From Fibrobacterota bacterium (lineage in GTDB: Bacteria; Fibrobacterota; Fibrobacteria; UBA11236), in contig JAQBPN010000093.1 of the NCBI GenBank assembly GCA_028287505.1, forward strand, positions 1 through 64,000: DNA of 64,000 nt, written 5' to 3'. The notes beneath the pieces are model-generated. The model was not told the DNA's origin and did no database searches. It saw only the letters and a program-made list of their open reading frames with translations. Shown in pieces: positions 27,024 through 36,585 of this stretch. Each line of letters begins with the position of its first letter. The first letter of the stretch is position 1. The translations under genes were made by a program, and so were the position numbers.

Positions 27024-29723
27024 ATGCCCATGGAACCGGAAAACGCGAACAACCCTTCCCGTAACACGCAAGGTCCGGCCGTCTCCCCGGCCGGATTGGA
27101 AATCCCGCTTTATTTCAGCCGGGAAGATCGGCATCCGTTCGACACGGTGGAGTGGGAGCGCCGCGACGCCGTCATCGAAGACGAAGACGGCAGGATCATT
27201 TTCGAACAGCGCGGAGTGGAGTTCCCAAAGACGTGGTCCCAGTCCGCTTCCCAAATCGTGGCTTCGAAATACTTCCACGGTTCCGGGGAAAACCGCGAAC
27301 ATTCCCTGAAGCAATTGATCTCCCGCGTGGCGGAAACCATCGCCGCCTGGGGGGAAAAGGGAGGATACTTCTCCTCCCTGTCCACGCTGCATTTCCGCCA
27401 TGAACTCATGCATCTCCTGCTCGACCAGAAGATGGCTTTCAATTCCCCCGTGTGGTTCAACGTGGGCATCGAATCCAAGCCCCAGTGCTCCGCATGTTTC
27501 ATCAACGGGGTGGAAGACAACATGGACAGCATCCTGGAGCTGGTGCGCACCGAAGGCCGCCTGTTCAAGTACGGCTCGGGTACCGGCACCAATTTCTCCC
27601 GCCTGCGTTCCAGCCGGGAAAGGCTGTCCGGCGGCGGCACCGCCTCCGGCCCGGTCTCTTTCATGCGCGGCTTCGACAGTTTCGCGGGCGTGATCAAATC
27701 CGGGGGCAAGACGCGCCGCGCCGCCAAGATGGTGATCCTGGACGCCGATCATCCCGATATCCTCGCCTTCATCCGCAGCAAAGCGGTGGAGGAAGCCAAG
27801 GCGCGCGCCCTGATCGACGCGGGGTATTCCGGCGGCTTCAACGAAGCGGGCGGCGCCTACGATTCCATCCAATTCCAGAACGCCAACCATTCCGTGCGGG
27901 TCAAGGACGGGTTCATGCGCGCGGCGCAGGCGGGCGGAGACTGGACCGTGCACGGCCGCGTGGACGGGAGCCCCATGGGCACCTTCAAGGCCGCCGATCT
28001 GCTCAAGGAAATGGCCGAGGCCGCGTGGGCCTGCGGGGATCCGGGCCTCCAGTTCGACACTACCATCAACCGTTGGCATACCTGCCCGGAAAGCGGGCGC
28101 ATCAACGCCAGCAACCCCTGTTCGGAATACATGTTCCTGGACGACTCGGCCTGCAACCTGGCGTCCCTCAACCTGATGCGCTTCCGCAAGCAACGCCCCG
28201 GGAGCGCCGAGGACGGGACCTTCGACGTTCCCGCCTTCCAGCAAGCCGTTGACATCACCTTGCTGGCCCAGGAAATCCTGGTCGACCAGGCCGGCTATCC
28301 CACCCCGGCCATCGCCCGCAATTCCCACGACTACCGGCCGCTGGGCCTGGGGTACGCCAATCTCGGCGCCTTGCTGATGGCCCGCGGGCTTCCTTACGAC
28401 AGCGCCGAAGGCCGCAATTTCGCCGCCGCCATCACCGCCCTCATGCACGGCCGCGCCAACGCCATGTCCGCGCGCATAGCCGCCGCGCGCGGCCCGTTCG
28501 CCGGATTCCCGCCCAACCGCTCGGCCATGCTGCGCGTGATGGAAATGCACGCTTCCGCGGCGCGCTCGCTGGAGGCCACGGGAGTGCCCCGGGATCTGTC
28601 CCTGGCGGCGGGCCGGTCCTGGGAAGAGGCCGTATCCCTCGGGAAAGCCCACGGCTATCGTAACGCACAAGTTACCGTGCTTGCGCCCACAGGAACCATC
28701 GCCTTCATGATGGACTGCGACACCACCGGCGTGGAGCCGGACATCGCCCTGGTCAAGTTCAAGCGCTTGGTGGGCGGCGGGATGATGAAGATCGTGAACC
28801 GTTCCGTCCCGGAAGCTTTGCGGCGCCTGGGGTATGGCGAGGCCGAGATTTCGGAGATGATCGCGTACCTGGAAAGGAACGGCTCCCTGGAAGGGGCGCC
28901 GCATATCCGGGAGGCGCATCTTTCCGTGTTCGATTGCGCCTTCACGGCCCAGGGCGGCACCCGTTCCATCCAACCCATGGGCCACCTGCGCATGATGGCG
29001 GCGGTGCAGCCCTTCCTTTCCGGAGCCATATCCAAGACCGTGAACCTGCCCCAGGAAGCCACCGCCGAGGCGATCCGGGAGGTTTTCACCGAGGCCTGGA
29101 AGCTGGGGCTGAAGTCCGTGGCTGTCTACCGCGACGGATCCAAACGCACCCAGCCGCTTTCCGTTTCGCCGGCTGCCAGGGAAGCCAAGCCCGCGCGCCG
29201 CCGCCTGCCGGATGAACGCGAGGCCATCACCCACAAGTTCAGCATCGCCGGTCATGAAGGCTACGTGACGGTGGGCAAGTACGAAGACGGAAGCCCCGGC
29301 GAACTGTTCGTGGTCATGTCGAAGGAAGGCTCGGTGGTATCCGGCCTGCTGGACAGTTTCGCCACCGCGGTCTCCCTGGCCCTGCAATACGGCGTGCCCC
29401 TGAAGGTGTTGATCGACAAATTCAGCCACAGCCGCTATGAGCCGTCCGGATTCACCAACAATCCCCAGATCCGCATGGCCAAATCCATCACCGATTACAT
29501 CTTCCGCTGGCTGGCCCTCAAGTTCATGCCCACGGAGGAGGGCCTGGCGGCGGTAGGGGATGGGGAAGACGCCATCTTGTCGGCGGGAAACCTTGCTCCC
29601 GGGTCCTTGCCGGCTCCGGTGGAGATGGATGCGCCCCCCTGCCCGGATTGCGGATCCATGATGATTCGGGCGGGCACCTGTTTCCGTTGCGGCAATTGCG
29701 GCGGCACCAGCGGCTGCTCGTAG
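27024..29723 (+). CDS. nrdJ: Adenosylcobalamin-dependent (class II) ribonucleotide reductase
   Basis: 899 aa, a usual length for the B12-dependent type. Reduces ribonucleotides to deoxyribonucleotides. Conserved blocks: [64 protein letters not shown] (active-site region) and [16 protein letters not shown]. The C-terminus has a TSCPD-like region and a Cys-rich zinc-ribbon tail ([14 protein letters not shown]) that carries the re-reducing cysteines. The 168 bp upstream show no cobalamin riboswitch that I recognise. Confidence 0.97.
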   Translation: MPMEPENANNPSRNTQGPAVSPAGLEIPLYFSREDRHPFDTVEWERRDAVIEDEDGRIIFEQRGVEFPKTWSQSASQIVASKYFHGSGENREHSLKQLISRVAETIAAWGEKGGYFSSLSTLHFRHELMHLLLDQKMAFNSPVWFNVGIESKPQCSACFINGVEDNMDSILELVRTEGRLFKYGSGTGTNFSRLRSSRERLSGGGTASGPVSFMRGFDSFAGVIKSGGKTRRAAKMVILDADHPDILAFIRSKAVEEAKARALIDAGYSGGFNEAGGAYDSIQFQNANHSVRVKDGFMRAAQAGGDWTVHGRVDGSPMGTFKAADLLKEMAEAAWACGDPGLQFDTTINRWHTCPESGRINASNPCSEYMFLDDSACNLASLNLMRFRKQRPGSAEDGTFDVPAFQQAVDITLLAQEILVDQAGYPTPAIARNSHDYRPLGLGYANLGALLMARGLPYDSAEGRNFAAAITALMHGRANAMSARIAAARGPFAGFPPNRSAMLRVMEMHASAARSLEATGVPRDLSLAAGRSWEEAVSLGKAHGYRNAQVTVLAPTGTIAFMMDCDTTGVEPDIALVKFKRLVGGGMMKIVNRSVPEALRRLGYGEAEISEMIAYLERNGSLEGAPHIREAHLSVFDCAFTAQGGTRSIQPMGHLRMMAAVQPFLSGAISKTVNLPQEATAEAIREVFTEAWKLGLKSVAVYRDGSKRTQPLSVSPAAREAKPARRRLPDEREAITHKFSIAGHEGYVTVGKYEDGSPGELFVVMSKEGSVVSGLLDSFATAVSLALQYGVPLKVLIDKFSHSRYEPSGFTNNPQIRMAKSITDYIFRWLALKFMPTEEGLAAVGDGEDAILSAGNLAPGSLPAPVEMDAPPCPDCGSMMIRAGTCFRCGNCGGTSGCS

Positions 29724-29791
29724 GAGGCTTCCCCGGAAAAGTCCCACTTTTACTTATTCATTCCGCCGTTATGATTTTAACTTCTACCTCC

Positions 29792-31855
29792 ATGTCCCAT
29801 ACCAACCGGCTCGCGCACGAATCCAGTCCCTATCTGTTGCAGCATGCGCACAATCCGGTGGATTGGTATGCCTGGGGCGACGAGGCCCTGGACCGGGCCA
29901 AGCGGGAGAACAAACTCCTCCTCATCAGCATCGGCTATTCCGCATGCCATTGGTGCCACGTCATGGAGCGCGAGTCCTTCGAAAGCGAAGAGACCGCCGC
30001 CATCATGAACGAACTCTTCGTCTGCATCAAGGTGGATCGGGAAGAGCGCCCGGACGTGGACCAGGTCTACATGAACGCAGTTCAGCTCATCAGCGGGCAC
30101 GGGGGCTGGCCGTTGAATTGTTTCGCGCTGCCGGATGGGCGGCCCGTTTACGGCGGCACTTATTATCGCCCCGAACAATGGCGCGAGATCCTGCGCAGCC
30201 TGGCCGATCTGCACGCCAAGGAACCGGAAAAGGTGCTCCGCTATGCCGAACAGCTGACCAAGGGCGTGCGCCAGAGCGAATGGGTGGAAGCGGCGCCCGA
30301 CTCCGCTTCTTTCACCCTGGCCGAGTTGGAGGCCATCTACAAACCCTGGCAGGCGCACTTCGACCGGAGCGAGGGGGGCATGAATCGGGCGCCCAAATTC
30401 CCCTTGCCCAACAATTACCAATTCATGTTGCGGTATTGGAAGGCCAGCGGCGACGCGACCGCGCTGGATCAGGTGCGGCTCACCCTGGACAAGATGGCGT
30501 TCGGCGGCATCTATGATCAGGTGGGCGGAGGGTTCGCGCGCTATTCGACCGACAGCCTTTGGAAGGTGCCGCATTTCGAAAAGATGCTGTACGACAACGG
30601 CCAACTGCTGGAACTGTACGCGGAGGCCTACCAGGCCACGGGCGATCCCCTGTATGCGCAGGTGGTGCGCGAGACCGCCGGATTCGTAGCCAGGGAATTG
30701 ACCTCTCCGGAAGGGGCGTTCTATTCCGCCCTGGACGCGGACAGCGAAGGAGAAGAGGGCAAGTATTACGTTTGGAGCAAAGAGGAATTGGAGTCCATCC
30801 TTGGGGACGGCTTCCCCTTGTTCCGCGATGCCTACAACATCAATTCCATCGGGTTCTGGGAAGAGGGCAATTACATCCCCTTGCGCAAACGCAGGGATGC
30901 CGAGCTCGCCGCCGATCACGGCATGGGCGAAGCGGAGTTGCGTTCCCGCTTGGAGGCGGCCAAAGCGATGCTGCTGCCGATCCGGGAAAAGCGGATCCAT
31001 CCCGGCCTGGACGACAAGACCCTGATCTCCTGGAACGCCTTGATGGCCAAAGGCTACGTGGCGGCCTACCGGGCCCTGGGTGACCCGGCTTATCTGGACG
31101 CCGCTGTGCGCAATCTGGGATTCCTGTTGGCCGCCGGCCGCCGGCCCGACGGCGGTCTCTTCCGCACCTACAAGGCTGGACCTGGCGACCAGAGCGACCA
31201 CGGCGATCGCTTCGATCGCCGTGGTCGCTTTTCCATCAACGGCTTTTTGGAGGATTATGCCTTCATGGCGGAAGCCCTGGCCGCGTTGTACCAGGCCACT
31301 TTCCAGGAGCGGTGGCTGTCGGCCGCCAGGGAGTTGATCGAGTACGCCATCGCGCATTTCCGCGATCCCGTCTCCGGTCTGTTCTACTTCACTTCCGATC
31401 TGGACAAGCCCCTGGTGGCGCGCAAAATGGAAATCATGGACAACGTGACGCCGGCTTCCAATTCCAGCATGGCCAAGGCCCTGTTCGCCGTCGGCACCTG
31501 CTTCGGCGAGCAAAGCTGGTTGGATATGGCCGCCGCCATGTTGAACCAGGTGAAAGAGGAAATGCCCGCCTACGCTTCCGGCTACTCCAACTGGGGCATG
31601 CTCGCGCTCAACCTGGCCGCGCCCTTCCACGAAGTGGTCATCACCGGCCCGGACGCGGAAGCCAGGCGCAGGGAGATCGCCGGCCACTACCTGCCCAACA
31701 CCCTGATGGCCGGTTCCGCGTCTCCCGGCTCCCTGCCTCTGCTTGCGGACCGTTTCGCCGCGGATCGCACCGCCATCTACGTTTGCCGCGACCGCACCTG
31801 CAAGCTTCCCGTGGCCACTGCCGCCGAAGCCCTGGCCCTGCTGCAAGCCGGTTGA
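29792..31855 (+). CDS. YyaL/DUF255 thioredoxin-fold protein (spermatogenesis-associated protein 20 homologue)
   Basis: 687 aa from ATG 29792 (an ATG at 29771 is also in frame; neither has a strong RBS). Residues 1-165: [24 protein letters not shown] and a thioredoxin-like CHWC motif (C52, C55), as in all family members. Residues 190-670 form an alpha/alpha barrel like N-acylglucosamine epimerases. Biochemical role unknown. Residues about 463-482 ([18 protein letters not shown]) look like extra sequence in a normally short loop and are encoded by a perfect palindrome at 31193-31229. Confidence 0.9.
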   Translation: MSHTNRLAHESSPYLLQHAHNPVDWYAWGDEALDRAKRENKLLLISIGYSACHWCHVMERESFESEETAAIMNELFVCIKVDREERPDVDQVYMNAVQLISGHGGWPLNCFALPDGRPVYGGTYYRPEQWREILRSLADLHAKEPEKVLRYAEQLTKGVRQSEWVEAAPDSASFTLAELEAIYKPWQAHFDRSEGGMNRAPKFPLPNNYQFMLRYWKASGDATALDQVRLTLDKMAFGGIYDQVGGGFARYSTDSLWKVPHFEKMLYDNGQLLELYAEAYQATGDPLYAQVVRETAGFVARELTSPEGAFYSALDADSEGEEGKYYVWSKEELESILGDGFPLFRDAYNINSIGFWEEGNYIPLRKRRDAELAADHGMGEAELRSRLEAAKAMLLPIREKRIHPGLDDKTLISWNALMAKGYVAAYRALGDPAYLDAAVRNLGFLLAAGRRPDGGLFRTYKAGPGDQSDHGDRFDRRGRFSINGFLEDYAFMAEALAALYQATFQERWLSAARELIEYAIAHFRDPVSGLFYFTSDLDKPLVARKMEIMDNVTPASNSSMAKALFAVGTCFGEQSWLDMAAAMLNQVKEEMPAYASGYSNWGMLALNLAAPFHEVVITGPDAEARRREIAGHYLPNTLMAGSASPGSLPLLADRFAADRTAIYVCRDRTCKLPVATAAEALALLQAG
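31191..31231. repeat. Perfect palindromic element inside the yyaL-type gene
   Basis: Left arm AGCGACCACGGCGATCG (31193-31209), 3-nt loop CTT, right arm CGATCGCCGTGGTCGCT (31213-31229): 17 of 17 pairs. The hairpin extends by one wobble and one A-T pair on each side and is followed by a short T run. It stays in frame and encodes extra residues in a loop. It looks like an inserted palindromic element or an intragenic terminator-like hairpin. Confidence 0.8.
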
Positions 31856-31859
31856 TCCC

Positions 31860-32186
31860 TTGGGCGCGCCCTCCAAAGAGGATCTCGCCACCCTGGATCT
31901 GCGCTCCGGCGACGGGTTCACCCTGCTCCGCGTCAAAGTGACCCCCAAAGCCTCCCGCAATGAAATCACCGGGGTGGCCGACGGGGTATTGCGGATCCGG
32001 ATCCAGGCGCCACCCGTGGACGGAGCCGCCAACGACAAGGCCCGGGACTTCCTGGCCGGGGTGCTTGGACGGCCCCGCAGCGCGCTCCGCCTGGAAAAAG
32101 GCCAAACCTCCCGGGAGAAGACCTTCCGGATAGAGGGAATGGATCCGCAGTTGCTCCGCGACCGCCTGGCCGCCCCGGCCCCGTAA
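31860..32186 (+). CDS. DUF167 / YggU family protein
   Basis: 108 aa, starting at TTG 31860, four bases after the previous stop. The family signature LLRVKVTPKASRNEITGVADG, LRIRIQAPPVDGAANDKARDFLA and EKGQTSREKTFRIEG is complete. Small cytosolic protein of unknown function. No better start codon exists before the conserved core, and no RBS is obvious; translation may be coupled to the upstream gene. Confidence 0.85.
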   Translation: MGAPSKEDLATLDLRSGDGFTLLRVKVTPKASRNEITGVADGVLRIRIQAPPVDGAANDKARDFLAGVLGRPRSALRLEKGQTSREKTFRIEGMDPQLLRDRLAAPAP

Positions 32187-32552
32187 GGCTGTCCGCTTAA
32201 GTCCTTGATCTACCTGGAAATGCTTGGCGTCGTCGCGGGTTTCCCTTATCGGGAAGCGCGCGGGTATCCGCCGGATACCGTAACACGCAGGGGAAGCGCG
32301 CCGGCCGGTTCCGCGCGCGAATTAATCCCATGAAATTCAATGTCTTAGCCCATGTAGGCGATGTATGCGCGGTCGAAAACCCGATCGCTTACGGGTCAAT
32401 GTCCACGGGGCCTGCAGGGGACGTTCCCTGCAAGCCCCGTCCCGCCGATGTTGCAGGGTGAAAGCTCCGGAGACCCTATGCCCCTAGGCTTGCAGCGTAT
32501 CGCTTCGCGAGATATTTCATTTAGCGCTTTTCTTTTCGCGGCTTTGGAGGTA
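32187..32552. other. Non-coding region with strong, competing RNA-like hairpins upstream of HU
   Basis: About 370 bp with no supported gene. It contains a 7-bp hairpin GGTATCC-gcc-GGATACC near 32264-32280, and a 15-bp arm pair at 32405-32419 and 32426-32440 (one mismatch, loop GACGTT). The second arm can instead pair with GGCTTGCAG at 32487-32495 (9 of 9), so two folds exclude each other. No known riboswitch class was recognised. Confidence 0.5.
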
Positions 32553-32558
32553 TATAAT
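32553..32558 (+). promoter_or_regulatory. Promoter -10 for the HU gene
   Basis: Perfect TATAAT (32553-32558), 75 bp before the HU ATG. The -35 at the right distance (TTCTTT, 32530-32535) is poor, so an activator or upstream element may help. Transcripts would start near 32565, at the beginning of a leader in which GAGATCGG (32565-32572) pairs with CCGATCTC (32598-32605). Confidence 0.6.
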
Positions 32559-32632
32559 GGGACCGAGATCGGATTTCCGGTTTCGCGAGATCGAAAACCG
32601 ATCTCCAGATCCAACCATTGAAAGGAAAGCGC

Positions 32633-32929
32633 ATGAACAAGCAAGAATTAGTGCAGGCTGTGCTGGAAGACAACAAGAGCGGCATCGAGACCAAGGCCGC
32701 CGCCGAACGCGCCGTCAACGCCGTATTGGGCGCCATCGAAACCGGAATCAAGAAGGACTCGGTTGTCCAGCTCATCGGCTTCGGCACTTTTTCCGTGAAG
32801 ACTCGCGCCGCCCGCAAAGGCCGCAATCCCTCCACCGGCGCCGAGATCAAGATCAAGGCTTCCAAGACCGTGGGATTCAAGGCCGGCGTGGCCCTGAAGG
32901 AAACCGCCAAGAAGGCCAAAGCGAAGTAA
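32633..32929 (+). CDS. hup: HU/IHF family DNA-binding protein
   Basis: 98 aa from ATG 32633 (RBS AAAGGAAA). N-terminal MNKQELVQAVLEDN, the core QLIGFGTFSVKTRAARKGRNPSTGAEIKI with the beta-arm Arg/Asn-Pro tip, and SKTVGFKAGVALKE are classic HU. It compacts the nucleoid as a dimer. The Lys/Ala tail is slightly longer than in E. coli. A structured leader precedes it and a terminator follows. Confidence 0.97.
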   Translation: MNKQELVQAVLEDNKSGIETKAAAERAVNAVLGAIETGIKKDSVVQLIGFGTFSVKTRAARKGRNPSTGAEIKIKASKTVGFKAGVALKETAKKAKAK

Positions 32930-32973
32930 TTTTCGCATAGCCCGGGAGCGGACCTCCGGGTCCTCTCCGGCAC

Positions 32974-33007
32974 AAAAGAGGCGGTCCTGCGGGCCGTCTC
33001 TTTTTGT
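32974..33007 (+). terminator. Rho-independent terminator after HU
   Basis: AGAGGCGG (32977-32984) pairs with CCGTCTCT (32994-33001) with one wobble, loop of about 9 nt, followed by TTTTT. Preceded by AAAA. It ends HU transcription just before mqnA. Confidence 0.85.
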
Positions 33008-33041
33008 TTCCAGGCGCGGCCAATCCTGTTAATTTGGAAGC

Positions 33042-33881
33042 ATGAATCCCGCTCCCCTGCAAAACCCCTTGATAGTCGGCCGCCTGCCCTTTCTCGTCTG
33101 CGCCCCATTCTTTCATTCCAGCCTGCGCGGTGCGGATGGCATCCGTTTCGTGGACGGCGTGCCCAGTTTTCTCAACGGAGAACTCCAGGCCGGCCGCGCC
33201 GATTGCGCGCCCTCCTCCAGCTTTGAATACGGCCTGCACTACCGCGACTACAAGCTGTTTCCGGGCATCTCCACCTCCAGTACCATGGAGATGAAATCCG
33301 TGCTCTTCCTGTCCCAGGTCCCCTGGGAGGATCTGGAGGGCGCCCCGGTGGGGCTCTCCTCCGATTCGGCCACCTCCAACGTCCTCTTCCGGATCCTATG
33401 CGGCCGCCGCTTCGGGGTGAAGCCGCGGGTGCTTCCCGGCACCGGGGAAAGCGCCGTGGTCGAAGCCGTGGGCCGCGTGTTCATCGGCGACCGGGCCTTG
33501 CGTGAATCCCTTTCGGGAAAATGGAAGCACCGCTATGACCTCGCCGACGTCTGGGCCAGATGGCAGGAGCTGCCTTTCTCTTTCGGGCTGTGGATGGTGC
33601 GGCGGGAGGCGCTCGCGGAAAAGGCCGCTTTGGTGGCGAAGTTCCATCGCATCCTTCTGGATTCGCTGGCTTCCTTCCGGGCCGATATGGGGAAGGCCCT
33701 GGACGCGTGGACGGCCGTCTATCCTTCCGGCCTGCCGCGCCCCCTGATGCTGGGCTTCTACGAAACCGCCGATTACGGTTTCACGCCCAAGCACGCTCGA
33801 TCGCTGGAGCTGTTCTACCGCTTGGCGGGCGAGGAAGGCTTCCTGGACGCGGCGCCCAAACTGGACTTCGTGGAAGTCTGA
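33042..33881 (+). CDS. mqnA: Chorismate dehydratase of the futalosine menaquinone pathway
   Basis: 279 aa. Converts chorismate to 3-enolpyruvylbenzoate. Family blocks: VGRLPFLVCAPF, GVPSFLNGELQAGRADCAPSSSFEYG, ISTSSTMEMKSVLFLS, and the diagnostic YDLADVWARWQELPFSFGLWMVRR. Shows that this organism makes menaquinone without the MenF/MenD route. The 3' end overlaps the convergent hydrolase gene by 67 bp. No other mqn gene in the window. Confidence 0.93.
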   Translation: MNPAPLQNPLIVGRLPFLVCAPFFHSSLRGADGIRFVDGVPSFLNGELQAGRADCAPSSSFEYGLHYRDYKLFPGISTSSTMEMKSVLFLSQVPWEDLEGAPVGLSSDSATSNVLFRILCGRRFGVKPRVLPGTGESAVVEAVGRVFIGDRALRESLSGKWKHRYDLADVWARWQELPFSFGLWMVRREALAEKAALVAKFHRILLDSLASFRADMGKALDAWTAVYPSGLPRPLMLGFYETADYGFTPKHARSLELFYRLAGEEGFLDAAPKLDFVEV

Positions 33882-34531
33882 AAGCCCTCCACCGCGCGCA
33901 TCACCAGTTCCCGCACTTCTTGGGGATGGGAAACCGTGATCAAATGGTTTTTCCCGGGTAGGAGGGTCAAAGTGGCCGGATCTCCCGCGGGCCGGATCAG
34001 CCAATCCCCGTCCGAGTGGATGTGGCGGAAATTCGCCGGCGGCTCGCATCCCGGCCATCCAAGGATCATCATGGGAAAAGTCTTCAGCAGCTTGGGCGGG
34101 AATTTGCCCATGATGTCCCCCAGCAGCGCCTGGCCTTCCGGGGAAAGCATGTTCTGCAAAGCCAGGATGCGCGGGATCATGGTGAAGATGATGCGGATGA
34201 CGGGTTCCGGAACCCATCTCGCCAGGGGAGCCCACATCTTGAAGCGTTTCCGGATATGCCGGGGATGGGTGGTGGAGGCGATCAGGACCACACCGCTCAC
34301 GTCCACGGCTTTCGCCATTTCCAACGCCAGCATGCCCCCCAGGGAGACGCCGCCGATGACGTCCCCGGCCGCCAACCCGATTTCCGAGGCCATTCTCAGG
34401 GCATATTGCCGCAGGGTCTCCCCCTTGAGGATGGGAATCAGGTCCAGGGTATGGTACGTCTCCCCGGGAAGATCCATGAAGTCGAAGGCGTGTTTGTCCA
34501 GAGCGAAGCCGGTGATGAGGAATACCCGCAT
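33815..34531 (-). CDS. Alpha/beta hydrolase
   Basis: 238 aa. Nucleophile elbow GVSLGG (Ser near residue 64), a later GWPGCEPPANFRHIHSDGDWL containing the acid residue, and catalytic His in LLPGKNHLITVSHP. Compact esterase-type hydrolase; substrate unknown. The last about 22 codons (a Ser/Lys-rich tail) lie on the opposite strand of the mqnA 3' end, so they may be a run-on extension. Confidence 0.8.
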   Translation of the reverse strand: MRVFLITGFALDKHAFDFMDLPGETYHTLDLIPILKGETLRQYALRMASEIGLAAGDVIGGVSLGGMLALEMAKAVDVSGVVLIASTTHPRHIRKRFKMWAPLARWVPEPVIRIIFTMIPRILALQNMLSPEGQALLGDIMGKFPPKLLKTFPMMILGWPGCEPPANFRHIHSDGDWLIRPAGDPATLTLLPGKNHLITVSHPQEVRELVMRAVEGFQTSTKSSLGAASRKPSSPAKR

Positions 34532-34584
34532 GCTTATAATTTATAACCTTTTTTAGCTACATTTACCGATGACCGGGGGTGAGC

Positions 34585-36183
34585 ATGCAATGCCGTGAAT
34601 GTGGAGCTTCGATTGCCGCGGACATTTCGTTTTGTCCCACTTGCGGCACAAGGCAGGTGACGCCCGTTCAGGCGGCGCGGCTCAAGGATCCGGCCCAGGC
34701 CGGCCAGGCTCCGGCAATCCGTCCCCAGACCAAACCCTTGATATCCCAGGACCCGGCGCCCGCCAATGTCGGCGGATCGCCGCTTGCGGGACAGGGGGTC
34801 AAGACTCCCAAGTCCGCGCTGCCCCAAGCGGGGGAGACCTTCGCCAACCGGTACCGCGTGGAGAAATACCTGGGACTGGGCGCTCTCTGCAATTCCTACC
34901 TGTGCCGCGATCTGGGCGCCGGGAACCAGGAAGTCGTCCTCAAGGTCATGCACGCCCGCAAAGCCGCGGAGGCGGGTCTGGCGGACAGCTTTCTGTTCCT
35001 CGCCCAATCCGTGGCCAAATACGATCACAAAGGCATCGCCAAGATCTACGACAGCGGCCGGCATGAAGGCGCGCCCTATTACACCATGGAATGGGTGGGA
35101 GGGGTTCCGCTCCGTCTTTGGCTGATGGAGCGCCTCAATTTCGAGAACCGGGTATTGCCCGGCCTCGGCATCATCAGTTCCCTGCTCGATACGTTCGAGG
35201 CCATCCATGAACGCGGATGTTACGGGTGCGTCAAGCCCGAGAACGTTTTCATCACCCTCAACGGTCCCGTCATCACGGACTTCGGGGTGGTGGGGTTCCT
35301 GAGCCCGCAGGAGTTCGAATTCAATTCCTACGCGCGCCGTTACCTGCCCTATATGGCCCCGGAGCTCAGGCAGGATTGGAGCAATCTGCTTCCCCACAGC
35401 GACTACTACTCCATCGGGGCCATTCTCTACGAAATCCTCGTCGGCCGCGCTCCCGCGCCGCAGTTGCGCCTGCCTAGCGAGCTCAGCCGCATTTTCGGCA
35501 TCGAAGCCGATGAGATCATCCTGAAGTCCATGGCGTCCAGGCCTCTCGATCGCTTCGGTACCGTCGAGGCCTTCAAGAATGCGGTGGTGTCCCTGCAGTC
35601 CTCGCTGCTGAATGCCCGGCCCCAGGAGGAGATCCCTGGTCTGCCGCCGTCCCTGAATGCCACCATGGCCCCGCAGGCCCATTCCGCCCTGGAAGTCAGT
35701 TCCGATATGCAGACCATCCACAATCCGGACGAAGCCTTCTCCGTTTCGGATTTCTCCCGCGGAGTCACGCCTCCCCCTCAACCTCCCGGCGCCGATGCGC
35801 CGGCCGGCGGCGCCAACCCCTGGATCCGTGAGAACTCCCCCGGCCGCGATGAAGCCGAGAGCCCCGGCCAGGATGAGGGTGAAAAAACCCTTTCCGCATT
35901 CGCCCGTCTGGGCGATCGGATCGTGGAAGAGGCGCATGCCCAACGTCGTTTCGCCCATTCCGCCCCGATGATTCCGGGCCGCTCGGATGGGGAAGTCTCA
36001 CCCAACGCGGCGCCCGGCGCGGCCTGGGACGGCCCTCAGGGAGAAAGCGCTGTCCTGGCGGCGGTTGCGCCGGAAGAAGAAGCCTCGGAACCGGTCCCCG
36101 CATGGCTGTGGATTTCCCTGGCCCTGGCGGGATCCTGCATGGTCGTCCTTTCCGCCTATTTCGGCCTGCTCCACCCGAATTGA
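34585..36183 (+). CDS. Zinc-ribbon pseudokinase with C-terminal membrane anchor
   Basis: 532 aa from ATG 34585 (RBS GGGGGTGA). Residues 1-24 form a zinc ribbon (C3, C6, C17, C20). Residues 88-355 have the Ser/Thr kinase fold: Gly loop YLGLGALCNSYLC, VLK with K120, EWVGGVPL hinge, KPEN with N220, and DFG at 232-234. The catalytic HRD triad reads Y213-G214-C215, so the catalytic Asp is gone. A Pro-rich acidic linker follows, then one transmembrane helix near 507-526, leaving the kinase-like part in the cytosol. Likely a binding or scaffold protein. Compare the intact kinase at 56689. Confidence 0.85.
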   Translation: MQCRECGASIAADISFCPTCGTRQVTPVQAARLKDPAQAGQAPAIRPQTKPLISQDPAPANVGGSPLAGQGVKTPKSALPQAGETFANRYRVEKYLGLGALCNSYLCRDLGAGNQEVVLKVMHARKAAEAGLADSFLFLAQSVAKYDHKGIAKIYDSGRHEGAPYYTMEWVGGVPLRLWLMERLNFENRVLPGLGIISSLLDTFEAIHERGCYGCVKPENVFITLNGPVITDFGVVGFLSPQEFEFNSYARRYLPYMAPELRQDWSNLLPHSDYYSIGAILYEILVGRAPAPQLRLPSELSRIFGIEADEIILKSMASRPLDRFGTVEAFKNAVVSLQSSLLNARPQEEIPGLPPSLNATMAPQAHSALEVSSDMQTIHNPDEAFSVSDFSRGVTPPPQPPGADAPAGGANPWIRENSPGRDEAESPGQDEGEKTLSAFARLGDRIVEEAHAQRRFAHSAPMIPGRSDGEVSPNAAPGAAWDGPQGESAVLAAVAPEEEASEPVPAWLWISLALAGSCMVVLSAYFGLLHPN

Positions 36184-36206
36184 ACCGGGCGGCCTGAACA
36201 CACCGC

Positions 36207-36545
36207 ATGGAAATCCGCATCGACGGGTCCGACGCAATGGCCCACGGGGAAACCCGAACCTTCGACTTCCCCCGTAATGGGCGTCCGGCCCAGGGATTCC
36301 TGATCCGGTACCATGCCGGTTTCCACGCCTATCTCAACCAATGTTGCCATTGGCCCGTGGCCTTGGATATGGGGGATGGCGATTTTTATTACGCCGCGGC
36401 CGATCGCATCATGTGCAAGACCCATGGGGCCGTCTACCAGCCGGATACCGGATACTGCGATTTCGGTCCCTGCGTCCGGTCCTCCCTGGATTCCTACCCG
36501 GTGCAGATCCACTCCGGTTACGTAATCATTACCGTCCCGGATTGA
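36207..36545 (+). CDS. Rieske-type [2Fe-2S] protein
   Basis: 112 aa. Cluster ligands C46-x-H48 (CCH) and C70-x-x-H73 (CKTH), 21 residues between, as in Rieske ferredoxins; GPCVRSSLDSYPVQIHSGYVII is the usual C-terminal strand region. No signal peptide or membrane helix, so a small soluble electron carrier is likely. It lies between a pseudokinase and a YceI gene, with no partner oxygenase. Confidence 0.88.
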   Translation: MEIRIDGSDAMAHGETRTFDFPRNGRPAQGFLIRYHAGFHAYLNQCCHWPVALDMGDGDFYYAAADRIMCKTHGAVYQPDTGYCDFGPCVRSSLDSYPVQIHSGYVIITVPD

Positions 36546-36585
36546 CCGCTTGCCATCCGGCCGACGATAAGTTTGATTTCCGGGG

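Noticed and set aside
26928-29747. 939-codon open frame on the minus strand opposite nrdJ
   Set aside because: It mirrors the ribonucleotide reductase gene codon by codon in high-GC DNA; the protein is His/Gly-rich with no family features.
32187-32552. tRNA, SRP RNA, RNase P or tmRNA
   Set aside because: No T-loop GTTCRA with matching arms and none of the conserved cores of these RNAs was found in the gap.
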